Of a stretch of 64,000 nt of DNA, positions 39,601-54,155 are shown in pieces. Below the pieces are notes generated by a model. It did no database searches, had not been told where the DNA came from, and saw only the letters and a list, made by a program, of their open reading frames with translations. Positions within the stretch are counted from its first letter, which is position 1; every line of letters starts with the position of its first letter. The stretch is taken from contig NC_134681.1 in the NCBI RefSeq assembly GCF_024713945.1, positions 4,193,501 through 4,257,500 on the forward strand. The letters are read 5' to 3'. The stretch is from Dermatophagoides farinae (lineage: Eukaryota > Arthropoda > Arachnida > Sarcoptiformes > Pyroglyphidae). The translations under genes and the position numbers were made by a program.

Positions 39601-40053
39601 AATAAAAAAAAAGTTTCATTATAGACATGTTTTAGACATTGTCAACGAAAGAATCATTAATGATGATGGAGAAAAAGAAATGGAAAGAAAGAAAAAAAGA
39701 AAGAAAGAAAGAAATGGAAACGCAAAAAAAATCACAATAAACGGTCGAATAGATTTATTTCCGATTGCCAAATACAAGTGCTGCTTAGAAGAAGAAAAAA
39801 AACTTTTTTTATTTTATGGATTAACAGATGATTTGATGAAATTTGTTTTTTGTTATTCTGTTTCTGCTGATGTGATTCCGGAATTTGCCGTGGAAAAAAA
39901 ATGTTAATTATCGACATTAGAATTTTACATTCATTTCATTCATTCCATCCATTGCATTCAATCATAAGTTTTTTTTCTGATTCATCTATGTTATGAATGA
40001 TGATGATGATGATAATAATTTTCAGTGCACACATACATCTGTTTGTCTGGTTG

Positions 40054-40085
40054 GTGGGTTGGTTGGTTGGTTGGTTGGTTGGTTG
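40054..40085. repeat. (GGTT)n tetranucleotide tract
   Basis: Seven to eight GGTT units after a GGTTGGTG variant. A related GGCT tetranucleotide tract occurs near 34620-34641. Confidence 0.9.
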
Positions 40086-40997
40086 TCCGAAAACAAAACA
40101 AAAAAAAATCGGTTTTCGGTTCAAAATAAAGTTTCTCATAAAGTTTTAATTTTCCTGATTTTTTTTCATCATCATCATTCTCTGTTGTTTGAATTGTGTT
40201 CATAAAATTCTTTGAACCGCAACACAAAAAAAAACCAGACAGACCAAACCAGAAAAAAAGACAATGTTATTCAGAACGTAATTAGCCGTAAATAGATAGA
40301 TCATCATCATCATCATCATCAAGATACATTTGTTCAATGGATTTTTTTTTATGTGTTTTGTTCCAATTTTCATCCATTCATGGTCTCATGATGATGATGA
40401 TGACGATGATGATGATGATAATGTGTAATCATTGGCCATAATCATCATTGTCATCGAATGTCTCTCTCTGTGTGTGTGTAATATGGATCATCATCATTAT
40501 TATATTGTGGTGAGTTGATGGTGGTTGAATACAATATGGATTTCAAGGATATGATCCATTTATATAAATATTTTTTTTCTCTGGTTTTTTTTTTGTTGGT
40601 TGTAAGTTTGAGTTTGCTTCCTGTGGTTCCAATTGTTTCATCATCATCATCATCATCATCATCGTCGTCGTCGTTTTTTTCTGTTCTTCGGCTCTTGATG
40701 ATGATTTTTTTTTCTTTTTTTTTCTCAATATTTCTATGTTTTCATCATCACTATCATGATATATACTATGTGATTCATTCAAGCACAACACAATGAACAA
40801 TGTCATTTTTTTTCCGGGAATCATCCTGGATTGTGTGTGTGTGTGTGTGCGTTTGTGTTTGTATGGATGTTACAACAGGCAATTACACACGGCGAACAAG
40901 AAAAAAAAAAGAAAAAAAAAACATGACCATGGTCATGTTTTGTGATGATAGAATGATAATATTTTTTAGTAGTGTAGTGTAGTGTAGTGTTTGGTTG

Positions 40998-41020
40998 TTT
41001 TTTTTTTTTTTTTTTTTTTT
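40998..41020. repeat. Poly-T run, 23 bases
   Basis: Follows a short (AGTGT)n pentanucleotide repeat at about 40971-40990. Confidence 0.9.
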
Positions 41021-41547
41021 GCTTTCATTATTCATTCATTATTTTATTCCATTTCGATATGATAAATATCTCTATTTTCTTTTTCTTTTTTGTTGTTGTT
41101 GTTGTTGTTGTTGTTCAAGTCCATTATAATAATAATAATAATGATGATATGTGTCAAAATCTTTGCTATACAAACAAACAAACAAACAAACAGAAAAAAA
41201 ATAACAACGTGCAAATAAAAAAACAAACACAGACACACATACACATATTGTCATCGTCATTATCATCATTGAATAATTGGCTTTTTTTTCATCTATCACA
41301 AAGTAAATCATCATCATCATCATCATCATCATTATCATGGTATTAATATTAATAAAGTCAATAATAATAATAAGATGAATCAAATAGGATTCTGTGTTGA
41401 TATTGGCCATGTGTGTGTGTGTGTGTGAGTGTGTGTGTTTGTATATATAAACAAATAGCCACAATGATCATCTAACGAATCATATTAATATGTTATTTTG
41501 TTACACATCACTTGAATGAGAATATTAGCGAGAAACAAGATTCTCTT

Positions 41548-41549
<2 letters not shown>

Positions 41550-41581
<32 letters not shown>
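41550..41581. repeat. (TG)n microsatellite, 32 bp
   Basis: Uninterrupted TG dinucleotides. Confidence 0.95.
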
Positions 41582-41582
<1 letters not shown>

Positions 41583-42117
41583 ATAATGAATCTGAATCAC
41601 ATGAAAATATGTTAATCATCTGCTAGCTTCTAAATTCATTCATTTATATTTATTCATCAATATTTGTAAATATTTTTGTTTTTTTTTCACTCACAAATAT
41701 CAATCGATGATGATGATGATGAATTGATTTGATATTTTCAAATTGTATCTTTCTCTAGATATTCATAGAATTTGTTCAATCATTTCAATAGACGAACGGA
41801 TTTGTTTTTTTTCTAATCATTGCTGATCATTATTCTTATGATTGACAATAAAATATTGATGATTTTTTTTTTGAATAGATTAATAGCAACAAAGAAATGT
41901 ATGAATGGTTGAACAGAATAAAAAGGTTAATTACAAATAATAAAAGCAGCAGCTGCTGCTGCTGCTGCTTGAAATTCATACTACACAACATGCCTCCACC
42001 CGTTTGTTTTGGATGATATTCTCATTCATCATAATATACAGCTCTATTTTAGAATTTTTTTTTTAGTGACCCAAACACGATATAAAAAAAGAATTCTACA
42101 AGATAGAAATAATGAAG

Positions 42118-42120
<3 letters not shown>

Positions 42121-42149
<29 letters not shown>
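42121..42149. repeat. (CA)n microsatellite, 29 bp
   Basis: Uninterrupted CA dinucleotides. Confidence 0.95.
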
Positions 42150-42152
<3 letters not shown>

Positions 42153-43507
42153 AAACCTTATAAAACCAATCTACCTACATATAGAGAGATTTTCTCTTTC
42201 ACTTTTTCTTTTGTGTTCCATTTGGAACCAGTTACACAATATGTTCAATAACATTTTATCGTCATCGTAGTGTTTTGTTTTTTTTTCCTTTTGCTAGAAA
42301 AATATTATGATCATCATCATCATATAACATTAATAATGTTCAATGTTCAAACAACTAGCTAACCAACCAAAACAATCGTTATAACCACATACAAACACAC
42401 ACACACAACCGAAGTAACCAATCAACCAACCAATCAATCCATCGGGTTTTCGTATATATATTATATATTATTAATTATTGATTACAAACAACAACGACAA
42501 CCACAATATTATCCAAAAAAAAAAAAATAACTAACTATACTTTGAATCATTATGATATAAAATTTGCAATTTAGTCATTTGATAGAAGAAAGGGACAGAG
42601 AAAAAAAAATGACAAAAACTTTGAAAAAACAACAACAACAACAACAACAAACTATTGGTCATTGGATAAATGATTGGATTCTCACTCAAATATTCGTGCG
42701 TTCACAATATTAATAATAAATTCAATATATATATAAAAAAAATGATTGAAATGAAATGAAAATATATCGATTATGACAATAGAGTGAATATATTTTTTCT
42801 TCATTTCTCTAGCTAATATAATGATCATGATGATAGTGAAAATGTTGATAGATTGGCTCAATTTTTTTTTCTTGAGAACCACTTACCTTTTTTTTATTAT
42901 TTTTTTTTGTTTCTTCTTCTTCTTGGGTTTTTCCTTCTTTTTTTATGATTTTTTTTATATTATACAAAATTCATCATTTTCATGTAATCGATGATGATAA
43001 TTTTCAATTTTATTTTTCTTGAATAATGAAATTTACAGCGGCATACAAATATCGATCCAATTATGATGATGATGATGATGATTATGATTTATTCGATTCG
43101 TGAATGAACAAAAAAAAAACAATAAAATTTGCGAATAAATGATGGATTGTGAATCCAAAATTCTGCAAAAAAAAAATATCCACGTGCAACAGTGTCATAG
43201 AGATTATTAGAATCGTTGAATGTAAAATTCGCAAAGGATGCACTGGAAACACCCACACACACACACACAAAAAAATTTTGAAATATACGGCTTCTAAAAA
43301 AAACAACAACAATGCATTGAAAAGAATCAAAATTCCAACATTCAATGTTTTATTTTATTTTATTTTTTTTCATCCAATTTCATTCATAGGTAGAGATATA
43401 ATAACGGCTTTCATAGCGATCGTCTCACTATCATCGTTGTCAAAAGACGAATAAAAATCCCAAGGCACTTGTGGGTCTTTTTTTTCTCTTTTTTTCTTTC
43501 TGGTTTC

Positions 43508-43538
<31 letters not shown>

Positions 43539-45781
43539 ACTGGGTAGGAGTATGAACACACACAGAATTTCTCAGTTTCATCAGGTTCACATTTCGATTT
43601 GATTCATTCTCTTATTCTCTCATTCTCTCTATTTATATACAATTCAATTTCTATTCTAAATTAGAATCCGATGATGATGATGTGTACGCATGCTCTGAAA
43701 ACGCATGTTTTTTCAAATATTTTTTTTTTTTGGGTAAAAAAAATATATAAACAAAACATGGCAATTCTGTTCCTATTTCTATGGTGAAAGAAAAACAAAA
43801 ATCTCTATGAATGGAATATACCATGTGTGATTATTTAATGGCAAAAAAAAATAAAATAAAAATAATATAATAACCGCACAGACACAATCAAACATTTAAA
43901 ATTCTTGTTGTTGTTGTTGTTGTTGTTGTTTAAACGAATAGATAAAATTCTCGTTTTTTTTGCGATTGTTGTTGTTGTTGTTGCTGCTGTTGCTGTTGTT
44001 TATATTTGAATCGATTGATGTATGGATAGAAAGTGAAAGAATAAGAGGAAAAAAAATTGATTGATGTTTGTTTATTACAATTACAACAACAACAACAACA
44101 ACAACATCAACTAAATTTATAAATCCAGATGTCGATTTTTTTTCTGCGGCTGTTGTTGTAGTTGTTGTTGTTTGAAAATCAACTTGATTAAGAAAACAAA
44201 ACAAAACAAAAAAAATGAAGAAGAAGACGAAGAAAACCATGATGTAAAGGATAAATGTTATGTTGATCAACAGCGAATGATAGTGGTAATAATAATAAAC
44301 AAAATAAACTTCTACTTTGAGCAATGAATTGAAGCTAAAAAAAAGAAAAGAAAAGAAACCTATTACAAACTAAAACTTGATCATTTCCGTTATTGTTCCG
44401 TTTCTTTTTTTTGGATTTTGATATTTTTTTTCCACCCACTTCTTATAGTGGATAATATTGGCATTTTTCCTACGGACACACATACACACACACACACAAA
44501 CAAACCATAAAATGTGATATATGGTACAAACATTTGTCATTGCTGTGTCAATTCACAGCAATCAATTTCATTTTGAATGTGTGTGTGTGTGTGTGTGTAT
44601 CGATTTGTTTTAAGTGTTCATTTGTCTGGGTTTTTTTTCGTTTGTTTGTCTACAAGAAAAAAAATGTGGTTAAATCGGTAAATGGATCGGATTTTTTTTT
44701 TGTTTTTTTTTTAGTTTGAAAAAAAATCGTTTTTTTTCTCTCCACTGTCATATTTGTTTGTTCATTTTTTTTTTGATGATTTTCTGATTGATAAAATCAA
44801 TGAATTGAACCACCATGATGGATAATCGTGGCAAAGAAAAAAAAACTAATCAAACAAATTGGTCTTTACTTCATTTTTTTTCATTGTTTCATTCTCAGTC
44901 TTATTTCTCTATCTCTTTTTACCTCTCAATTCAATTCAATGGTTGATTTTCCATTCGGCTACTGCTTCAATTCTGTATGGTTTTTTTTTGGATATTTTTT
45001 TTCGTGTGTGCGTATGTTTTGCAATACATGAATACGCCCAGAATCCTGTGTGGGTATGCGGTGATGGGGGAGAGAGAGAAAAGTTTTTTTTTTCATTCAT
45101 TCATTTTTACCATACATAATTGATTATCGTTCTAAAATATAATGAAAATGAATGAAAAAGATGAGAAAAATGAAGAAAAAAAACAATCGAATAATCGATT
45201 AATCAATCAATCAATCAATCATTTGAATCGATATCCATTTGAATGATTTGATCTATGATTAGTATAATTGTTTTTTTCATCATCATCATCATCATCATGA
45301 TTATGATGATGGTGAGCTGAGATGATGTATTTTTTGGTGACAAAACACCGATAATTCATCATTAAATCATTCAATCGAATCCATAATTTTCGCAATTATT
45401 TCAATGAATTATTGAAGAAAAAAAAATTGGGGAAAAAAACATAAATTTGGGTTAAATGAAAAAATCAATGATGATGATTTTTGATTGTTGTTGTTGTTGT
45501 TGTTGTTGCAAAATGACATTCGAAACCTATTGATGGCCATTATCAATACACACAAAAATGATCCATCATGTTGTTGATCGAAGGTTAAAACAAAAAAAAA
45601 ATAAAATATTGTGACCGGAAATTTAAACTATACTGTAATCAATGTTGAACAATGATGATGATGCTTTAAAATGGTAGTGATTTATAAAATATATAAAAAT
45701 GAAAAAAATTCATTCATTTCAAATCGATTGATGATCAATTACAATTTTTCATCATTGTGTGAGATTGTAAATTGATTAAAA

Positions 45782-47495
45782 ATGGAACCAATCAAATCAT
45801 TATTGGTTTTATCATTTTTGACAATGGTCACCTTGTCAATGTGCCATCCAACAGCAACAAATGGTCGTTTTTATCGTAATGATGATGCCATTATGGACTA
45901 TGATGGATATCAATTAATTCGTATTAAACCAATGAATATGGAACAGATTACAATTCTTAAACAATTGGAAAATGAATATGAGGTATTGTCAATACATTGT
46001 TTTAATTATTATTATCATTTTCATCATTCAAATAGATGGATTATTGGAATCCAATCGTTAATAATGTACATGATCAACAACCAATAATGACAATTATTGA
46101 TCCACAACGTTTAGAATTTCTATCACAATTAAATCAATCAAACATTGAATATGATATACTAAGCAATAATTATAAACAAATCATTGATCAAGAACGTTTG
46201 GAAATGTATACAGCAAAATTGTTACGATCAAATTATTATGGTGAAAATTTTGACTATGGAAATTATCATACATATGATGAATTGAATGAACAAATCAATT
46301 ATTTGGCCACTAAATGTAAGTGTTTGATGTTTGGATGCTACTAATATTAATCTATATATAACATTTATAATTCTTGTCCGTCCATCCATCCATTCATCAA
46401 TCAATCAATGAAACAAAAAATAGTTCCCGAAAATGCTGAAAAAATTTCCATCGGTTATTCATATGAACAACGAAATATTATGGGCATTAAAATTGTTAAT
46501 AATAAACAGAATAATAGTAGCCAGATAATTTTTGTTGAATGCGGTATACATGCACGTGAATGGATTTCACCAGCATACTGTATATGGTTAGCTGGACAAT
46601 TATTAACCAATAAAAGATTATCATCATTGAATGAACGTTATCAATTCATTATTATACCATCATTGAATGTTGATGGCTATGTATTCACACATACACATCA
46701 ACGATTATGGCGAAAAACACGATCACGACAATATGGAACAAATTGTATTGGTGCCGATCCAAATCGAAAGTGAGTATATATATATGCATATAAAATGATA
46801 AAAAAAAAACAAACTCTATAAAATCTGTTATTATTATCCATCTGAATAAAATAGCTGGGCTATTTCATGGTGTCAAAAAGGTTCATCATTAGATCCATGT
46901 CAAGATACTTATTGTGGTAGAGGTCCATTTTCTGAAATTGAAGTACGACAAATGGCAAATTTTGTACATAGATATGAGGGTAAAATTTTTGCCTATTTTG
47001 CCATCCATAGCTATAGTCAATTATGGATGTTTCCATATGGTTATACAGCCAAGACGAGTGGATAATTATAATCAATTGGTTAGTAATGTGCATTTTCAAT
47101 AGATTGATATTCATTACATTTTTATTATTTGTTGAAAAAAACAAGCGAATAGCTTCTTTAGCTGCTGTCCAATCAATCCGTTCATTGTTTGGTACCCAAT
47201 TTAAATTCGGATCAATTGCTGAAATTATTTGTAAGTACAATAATTTACAGTTAAATTTTCAATTTTGATTTTCATACCTTTTTTTTGGTTTGTTTTTTTC
47301 ATTAAAAAAGATTCAGCATCAGGTTCTAGTATCGATTATGTATACGATTCATTAAATGTTAAAAATACATTCGCACTTGAACTTCGTGATAAAGGTAGAT
47401 ATGGTTTTCAATTACCGAATTGGCAAATTATACCAACCTGTGTGGAAACATTGGCCGGAATGAGAACGGCAATCGATGTATTGGATGGATTCTAA
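45782..47495 (+). CDS. Zinc metallocarboxypeptidase, M14A, carboxypeptidase A type (zymogen)
   Basis: Six exons: 45782-45982, 46036-46315, 46424-46769, 46855-47078, 47146-47230 and 47311-47495, about 439 residues. An N-terminal hydrophobic signal peptide (SLLVLSFLTMVTLSM) is followed by an activation peptide (LIRIKPMNMEQI ... MDYWNP) and the catalytic domain from about residue 130. Active-site features seen: zinc HxxE in GIHAREW, the Arg region RLWRKTR, substrate-binding GADPNRNW, zinc His in AIHSYSQLW, the Tyr248 equivalent in YSASGSSID and the catalytic Glu in FALELRDKGRYGF. The residue equivalent to bovine 255 is Ile, which predicts A-type preference for hydrophobic C-terminal residues. 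It is a secreted, probably gut digestive protease. All exon phases agree except for one extra base in exon 4: after GYTAKTS at about 47060-47061 the frame hits a stop unless one G is skipped, after which DNYNQL and the rest continue. Either it is a pseudogene allele or an assembly error. Confidence 0.92.
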
Positions 47496-47659
47496 GAAAA
47501 AAAACAACAATTCATATGAATTCGTTAATGACATCTAGTGAGCGAAATAGCAATTAATTTCACTTTATGTTCTATTTACACATAAACGATCATTTTTGGT
47601 CATTATAATCAATATACAATATATAAATTCTCGATAAAATAATCATCTTTTTGAAAGTG

Positions 47660-47665
47660 AATAAA
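47660..47665 (+). terminator. Candidate poly-A signal of the carboxypeptidase gene
   Basis: AATAAA 165 bases after the stop codon on the coding strand. Plausible but unproven in A+T-rich DNA. Confidence 0.4.
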
Positions 47666-49731
47666 AAATTTAGGAAAAAAAAACATTGCCATTAATCGAC
47701 ATTGTTAATCTCTTAATCAGGAAAAAAAACCGAGAGAGAGAAAATGATTAGCCAGTCAATATATATTTTCAATGATGATAATCTAGCATCATGCGTGTAA
47801 TAATAAATATAAATATGGATTAAAAACAGCAGATTTTCGAATAGGTAGCCTGCCATATATATAAAAATGATAATTATATATGGACGCCTAGTTTGTTTTG
47901 TTTTTTTTTTGTTTTTTTTACCCAGCTCATCGAACATTATTTTTCCGATTCAATAAGTTTGAAGATGTTTTTTCGTTTGTTTGTTTGATGTGTGTGTGTG
48001 TGTGATTGTAATAAACACATTTAAGCCATGAAAAATTATTATTTTGAATCTTACAAACCAAAACAAAACAAACCAGATTTATGATGATGATAATTTCCAG
48101 AAAATGTAAACAAATGATGATGTGGCCAATTAATTGTGTGCATTTTCTCTGTTTTTTTTTTTTGCTCATTGTAAAAGAATAGAAAAATAAATCAATTATT
48201 AATCGATCATTTTCACATTGATCAATTACAATTTTTACTTTTCAATTTTTAACGTTGACATTTGAATTGAATTGACATGATTGATGAATATGTCAATCTC
48301 TATTATTAATATATTATTATAACTGACTTTTTGTTTGTTTTTTTTCCAATCAATCATTGATTTGATCGTTTTATTTTGATTATTATTGACCACCATTTGA
48401 TTATTAGCATAACAACAACAACAATAACAACAACAACAATGAAACAAAAAACCAGCCATAAATAATTCTTCAAATGTAAATTTTTAAGATAATCTTTCTT
48501 CATCTTCATCACTAAATATCATTCATCAATTCAGTTTGCATTTGTTTTTGTTTTTTGTTGCAAAAAAAGGAGAGAAATGGAAAATATTTTTATATGCTAA
48601 TCGAAATTGAAATTAAATCGAATTGAATTGCCAATCGATAATGATGTTGTTGTTGTTGTTGTTTATATTCAATCGGACAGTTATTATAATGATTATGATT
48701 GACGGCCAAACATATTTGTGCCGGTTATTTATCCTTTCCATCTCGTTCTATCAATGGATCACGTTTTTAAATTTTTTTCTCTCTATCTCTCTCTCTCCTT
48801 TCTCTTGATCATTGATTTTTTTTTCAACGAAAATTATGAATGTCCAGCAAGAAAAAGAAAACAAAAAACACCATAAAGATTATATTGAACAAGAGAGAGA
48901 GAAAAAAAAAATGATCATCTGACAGCTCAAATATAAAGAAAAAAAAAACACTAACACAGTTTGTTACCCGAAATTAGCAATGACCGCATTTTTTCGGGTC
49001 AAATCCCGTAAGGAAAAAAAAATTTCATTTCATTTCCAACATGATAAATACACCACACATATAGCAAAGTATGAAGAAAAAAAAGAAAAATCTATTAGCA
49101 TCAACAACAACAACAAATAAGATAAAATCAAAACAAAAAAAAACAAAAAACAAAATGACCATAAATCTATATCTAGCTAGTTTTTTAGTCAAGAAGAAAA
49201 AATAAAACACTCGGTGATTTACTCTTTTTAATATTCCACATATATCGTATATATAATCAACAAATCAAAAATCAAAAATCGAAATTCATTCAATCATCAT
49301 TAGGTCACAACAACAACAACAACAAAAACTAGCTATATATCATTATTAATCGGGCCAACATTTCACTCTTCATTCAACCGTGTAATAATAATAATAATAA
49401 TACCCGCAAAACTAAAAAACGGCAACACACACACACACAATATCAGGTGTATAATTGAATTTTAATTTAGATTTTTTTTTGTTTTGTTTTGTTTCGTTTC
49501 TTTATTCCACTCTTCACATTATCTATGATCATCATCATCATCATCATTTGGCTGAAAAAAAATTCAATTGAATCGAAAAAAAACAATGAATGAATGAATG
49601 AATGAATTCGGTGTGATTGAATTGAAATTCGATATTGGATGATGATCAGTTACAGTTATTATTATATTATTATTATTATAGACAATTGAATGAAATGAAA
49701 CAAAATATTTTTCATTTTCTAATCTGATTGT

Positions 49732-49732
<1 letters not shown>

Positions 49733-49767
<35 letters not shown>
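49733..49767. repeat. Poly-T run, 35 bases
   Basis: The longest homopolymer in the window. No adjoining retroposon body was recognised. Its exact length in an assembly is unreliable. Confidence 0.9.
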
Positions 49768-49768
<1 letters not shown>

Positions 49769-52700
49769 GTTTGAAAACATCATAATTCATCGTATTTATA
49801 TCATATCATTATTAATTATTTTTTTTGACTTGTACAGAAGTCCAAAAATATATAAATTTATGACGACGATGATGATGATTGAACGAATGATTGGTGGTGG
49901 TGGTGGTGGTGGAAATAATAAATAGATATAGATAGAAAAATCGACAAGTAAAAAAAAAAAACTTCAATGGGCAAAAAAATCGACAAAACGTCGTCTATTA
50001 ATAGACAACGTTGCCAATAAACACTTGTTGATCGATTTTAGTATTGAACTATAAGAAGAATAAAAAAAAATAATAAAATAAAATAACCGAAATCGACCAA
50101 TTGAAGATAAAGTAACGAAGAAATTTTTACACTGCTTCCAAGTCAATTAATATACGACCTTTATGTATTATTGTTGTTGTAGTTGTTGTTGTTGACATTT
50201 AAAGGTTACTGGTTTGTTTTGTTTATTTTTTTTATTTTCTTTTTTTTCAAGAAAAAAAAATGACAAATGACGATGCATCTTGTATTTACTGAATACAAAT
50301 TGATTGTCATCATCATCATCATCATCATTATTATTGTCTACGGTCACGCTATGTTGATTATTGATTCGTTTCATACATTATATATCATTCATTTTATGTA
50401 CATTGCACGTGCACATGTTGATGACAATCATGATAAAAGTTAAGATCCGAATGAAACTGGTTTTTCCGGTATCATTTAATGGTGATGGTGGTGGTGGTGG
50501 TGGTAGCAGTTAGTGGATGTCAACTTGTTGTTTTCATTCATCCATTCATTCATTCATTCATTCAAAGGGAAAAAAAACAATTTTTTTTTCACCATCTCAA
50601 TTTGACCATTTAGTTTGACAGTTTAGTTTGATTGTACTGTTTATATTGAATTGAATTTGTTTTTATCATTGTTATTGTCATCATTTGCATATTTTTTTTT
50701 AATTCTGTTAATTCTACCACTACAGTATACGCAGTGTTGAAAGAATATATAATTGTTGTCGATTTCTCAATGGTTGATGATTTTTTTCTTTTTCTTAGTG
50801 AAATCTTCCATATTTTAACAATGTGTGTGTGTGCGTTCAATCTAGCTATTTTTGGTCATTTTCACCTTGATTATGAACTAATTTTTTTTTTGGCTATTTA
50901 ATTGGTTGAAAGCAAAGACGACGACGATCATCATCATCATCATCAGCATACCATCAATGGCCATTTTACGTGCTGTGTAAAGGTTGTAAAAAAAAGTAGA
51001 AAAAAAAATTCAAATTTTCAAATCATAAACAATATCATCAGGTAAATATTTGTTATTTTGGAAAAAAAAATTCACCCAAAATGTCCATCATCCGTTGACA
51101 TTTTTGTCATATTAATAACTTTTTGTTGTTGTTGTTGTTGTTGTTTTTTCACTTCGTTATCTAGTTATAATTATAGAAGATCGTATTTTATTAATAATTA
51201 ATATTTCATTTTCTTGTTCAACGATATCCATTTTTAAACTTTCAAAGTTTTTTTTCTGAGTCTGAATCACACCCACTCCTGTATCATGCTATGTTCTGAT
51301 GCACGTAATGTGTGTGTGTGTGTGTGTGTGGGTGGATGTATAGATTTTTTTTGTTTTCGTTTGTTTGTTTGTGTTTGGTCATCATTTGGTACGTGTTTAT
51401 CATTCATACAAAAAATATGACTGTGTGTGTGGGTGTTAATCTAGGTTATTATATTATTTTGTTATGTTTTTTTTTTGGAACATTTCATCAGTTGCTGTTG
51501 TTGTTGTTGTTTTTTTTTCCACTATCCGTATCATCCATACGGATGATGATGGTCGATAAAAAAAAAAAAAAATACAAATCTTCATGCATGTCATCTATGA
51601 TTGCTAAATCATTCATTTTGACATGATAAATATTATATTATATATTAAGATCATCATCATCATCATATTATATACATTAAGAATCCATCATTGTCATCCA
51701 CATTAAATGATTGAAATGCATTCAAATGGTTTTTTTCTAGGACAAACTCACACACACACACACACACGTCAGCACAAACACAATTAGTCATCATCATCAT
51801 CATCATTTTCAACTTGAATATTGTACATCATCATCACTAAAAAAAAAATTTCATTCAATTGAATTTTTCTACATATATGTCAAAAGTAGAACAAAAAAAA
51901 AATCAATTGAATAAACACGGATTTAAATAATAATAATCAATTGATGATGTTAATATATGTATATACTACTATATATTTGCATAAAGATTTTGTTTCAAAT
52001 GAAAAAAAAACATCCATCCATCCATCCATCCACTTTACTTGACATTCATTTGATGAGGATTTTCCTTGTTGTGTCCATCTTGATTATCATCATCATCATA
52101 TTGTTTTTTCATACATGAAAAAGATTATGGCCAATTTATGAATGAAGAACAGCAAAAAAAAAAATGAAAAATTTTGTTTTTTGTTTTTTTTCTTTTTTTT
52201 TTTGGTTTTAAATTTTCAAAACGATTATCATCATCAACGTCAAAGTTTTGGTTGACGTAAATTCATAATTTTGTTATTCATCAATAAAGATGATGATGAT
52301 GATTTGAGGGTCAACAAGCACATCAACAACAACAACAATAACAACAACAATGACCGGGAATTTTTTTTTTTTTTACAATCATCAATCCTTGAATCAAAAT
52401 TTTTTTCTGTTGCTGTTTTGATGCCAAAAATATGGTAGTCGAAATTTTTTTTTTTTTTTTTTTTTGCTAGTTGATTCATTTTCCCATCCCGTTATCTAAT
52501 CATGATAATCTTGTTGTTGCCCGTCTGATGATAATATAATCGTAGATTACTATGATATGTACTGATGAAATGAAATATGATCATCATTTGATAATAATTT
52601 GACAGGAAAAGCAAAAAAAAAAAGAGAAGAACTTTTTTTGTATTTTCTAGAAATTTGAAACTTGTTAAAAATAATAATTTTCTCTTACACACACACACAC

Positions 52701-54155
52701 ACACACACAGACGGATGCACATTTATATATTACATGATGATGATGATGATGAAAATATTTATGTTTAAATCAATTTGATTCAATTTATTGTGATCAAATT
52801 GAATTGAATGTAGAAATATAATGCGATAATAATCAACAATGATAATCAGGAAACATGATGATTATGATCAATCAATCAATCAAGTAATCAATCCTGTTTT
52901 TTTTTCGCTCTCAAAACGTTTAAAAAAAATGCAAAAAAAAAAAACAAAATTGAAGAAGCTCCTCGAGGTTATTTGATGGTTGATCATCATTGATATCATA
53001 TAGCCGCCAGTGGATTGAACAAAAATTGATTTTTTTTTTCTTTGCCAAAAAAAAGAGTTGCCCAAATCAAAAAAACAACAACAGAAAAATTTCATTTTCA
53101 ACGATCAATTAACTCGCTTACAGTTCGTGTTTGATTGTGTGTGTGTGATGTTTATCATCCTTTCTCTCTTTCCATCGTTTGTGTGTAATTAGTGTTTTAG
53201 CAAAAAAAAAAAAAAATTTTTTTTTCCTTGTTTTCATTTATTTTTTCTTCTTCTTCACAACATTTCAAATGACTGACAAACGATGAAAATTTTTATTTTT
53301 TTTTTTGGTTTTCTTGAAAAAAAATAACTTGATACCTGTCATCATTGTGTTTGTATTTGTGTACGATTCATTCAAACATTTGAACAAATGAGAAAAATTT
53401 AAATTTTCTTGTCCGTTTTTTTTATATATATCATTTCTTTCTTTTTTTTTGTCCATCCATCCATTCATTCATTGATTACAAATCAACAGTTTTTTTTTAA
53501 AGAAATGAGGCGTGTTTCATCGTGTGTGCGTGCGTGCGTGCGTGTGGGTGATTTTGTTCCAACGAAAAAAAAAATCAACATAAAAACAAACAAACAACAG
53601 AATTTTATTTTTATTTTTTTTTTTATTGGATTGAAAAATAAATTATTATTACAAAATTATTACATTTGAATGTTGACAATGTTTTTAGTCTTTTTTTTTT
53701 TTTTTTTGTTCGCAAATACAATAAAAATACAATTAAATTTTCGAAGCACATTTTTTTCAGACAAAAATCTGTCGAATCACTGTTTGCTTCTACAAACTCG
53801 TAATCGGCCAATTCTTGTTCGTTTATGATGGTTCGTAAAGCAACGACTGAAAAACAGTAAAATTGATCATTGAACTACAGTTGAATTTATACTTGAACGC
53901 AACGTTCTTAATTAAACAATTCGAAATACATTGTTGTTAATGTTTAACAATCTCAACGTATTCATTACTAAATTATATCTATAAGAAGAAAAATGCAAAA
54001 ACACTTAGTAGTATGAAAGAATTAATTTCGCACAATCATTATATGTTTCAAATAATAAAAGAATTGTTTGTTATTTGTTGACCAAGTACAACAGAAATTT
54101 TATGTTGACTGGACGACCACGTGGAAAAGAATGAATCGAAAATCGAAAATCACAA

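Larger units (their letters stand above)
30001..45781. other. Gene-poor, microsatellite-rich region, second part
   Basis: Continues the repeat landscape up to the carboxypeptidase gene. It holds many (CA)n, (GT)n, (CAT)n, (TTG)n and (GGTT/GGCT)n tracts and A/T runs. No coding exon with a recognisable domain, tRNA B-box or transposon terminus was found. A short plus-strand frame at about 39740-39905 (INGRIDLFPIAKYKCCLEEE) is less repetitive than its surroundings but has no supporting context. Confidence 0.6.

Noticed and set aside
39680-39907. Plus-strand frame INGRIDLFPIAKYKCCLEEE and onward
   Set aside because: It starts in a GAAA-rich repeat and shows no domain or neighbouring exon; chance cannot be excluded.
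51155-51185. Short resemblance to a miR-9-like sequence (GTTATCTAGTTATA)
   Set aside because: The seed region does not match and no complementary arm for a precursor hairpin was found nearby.
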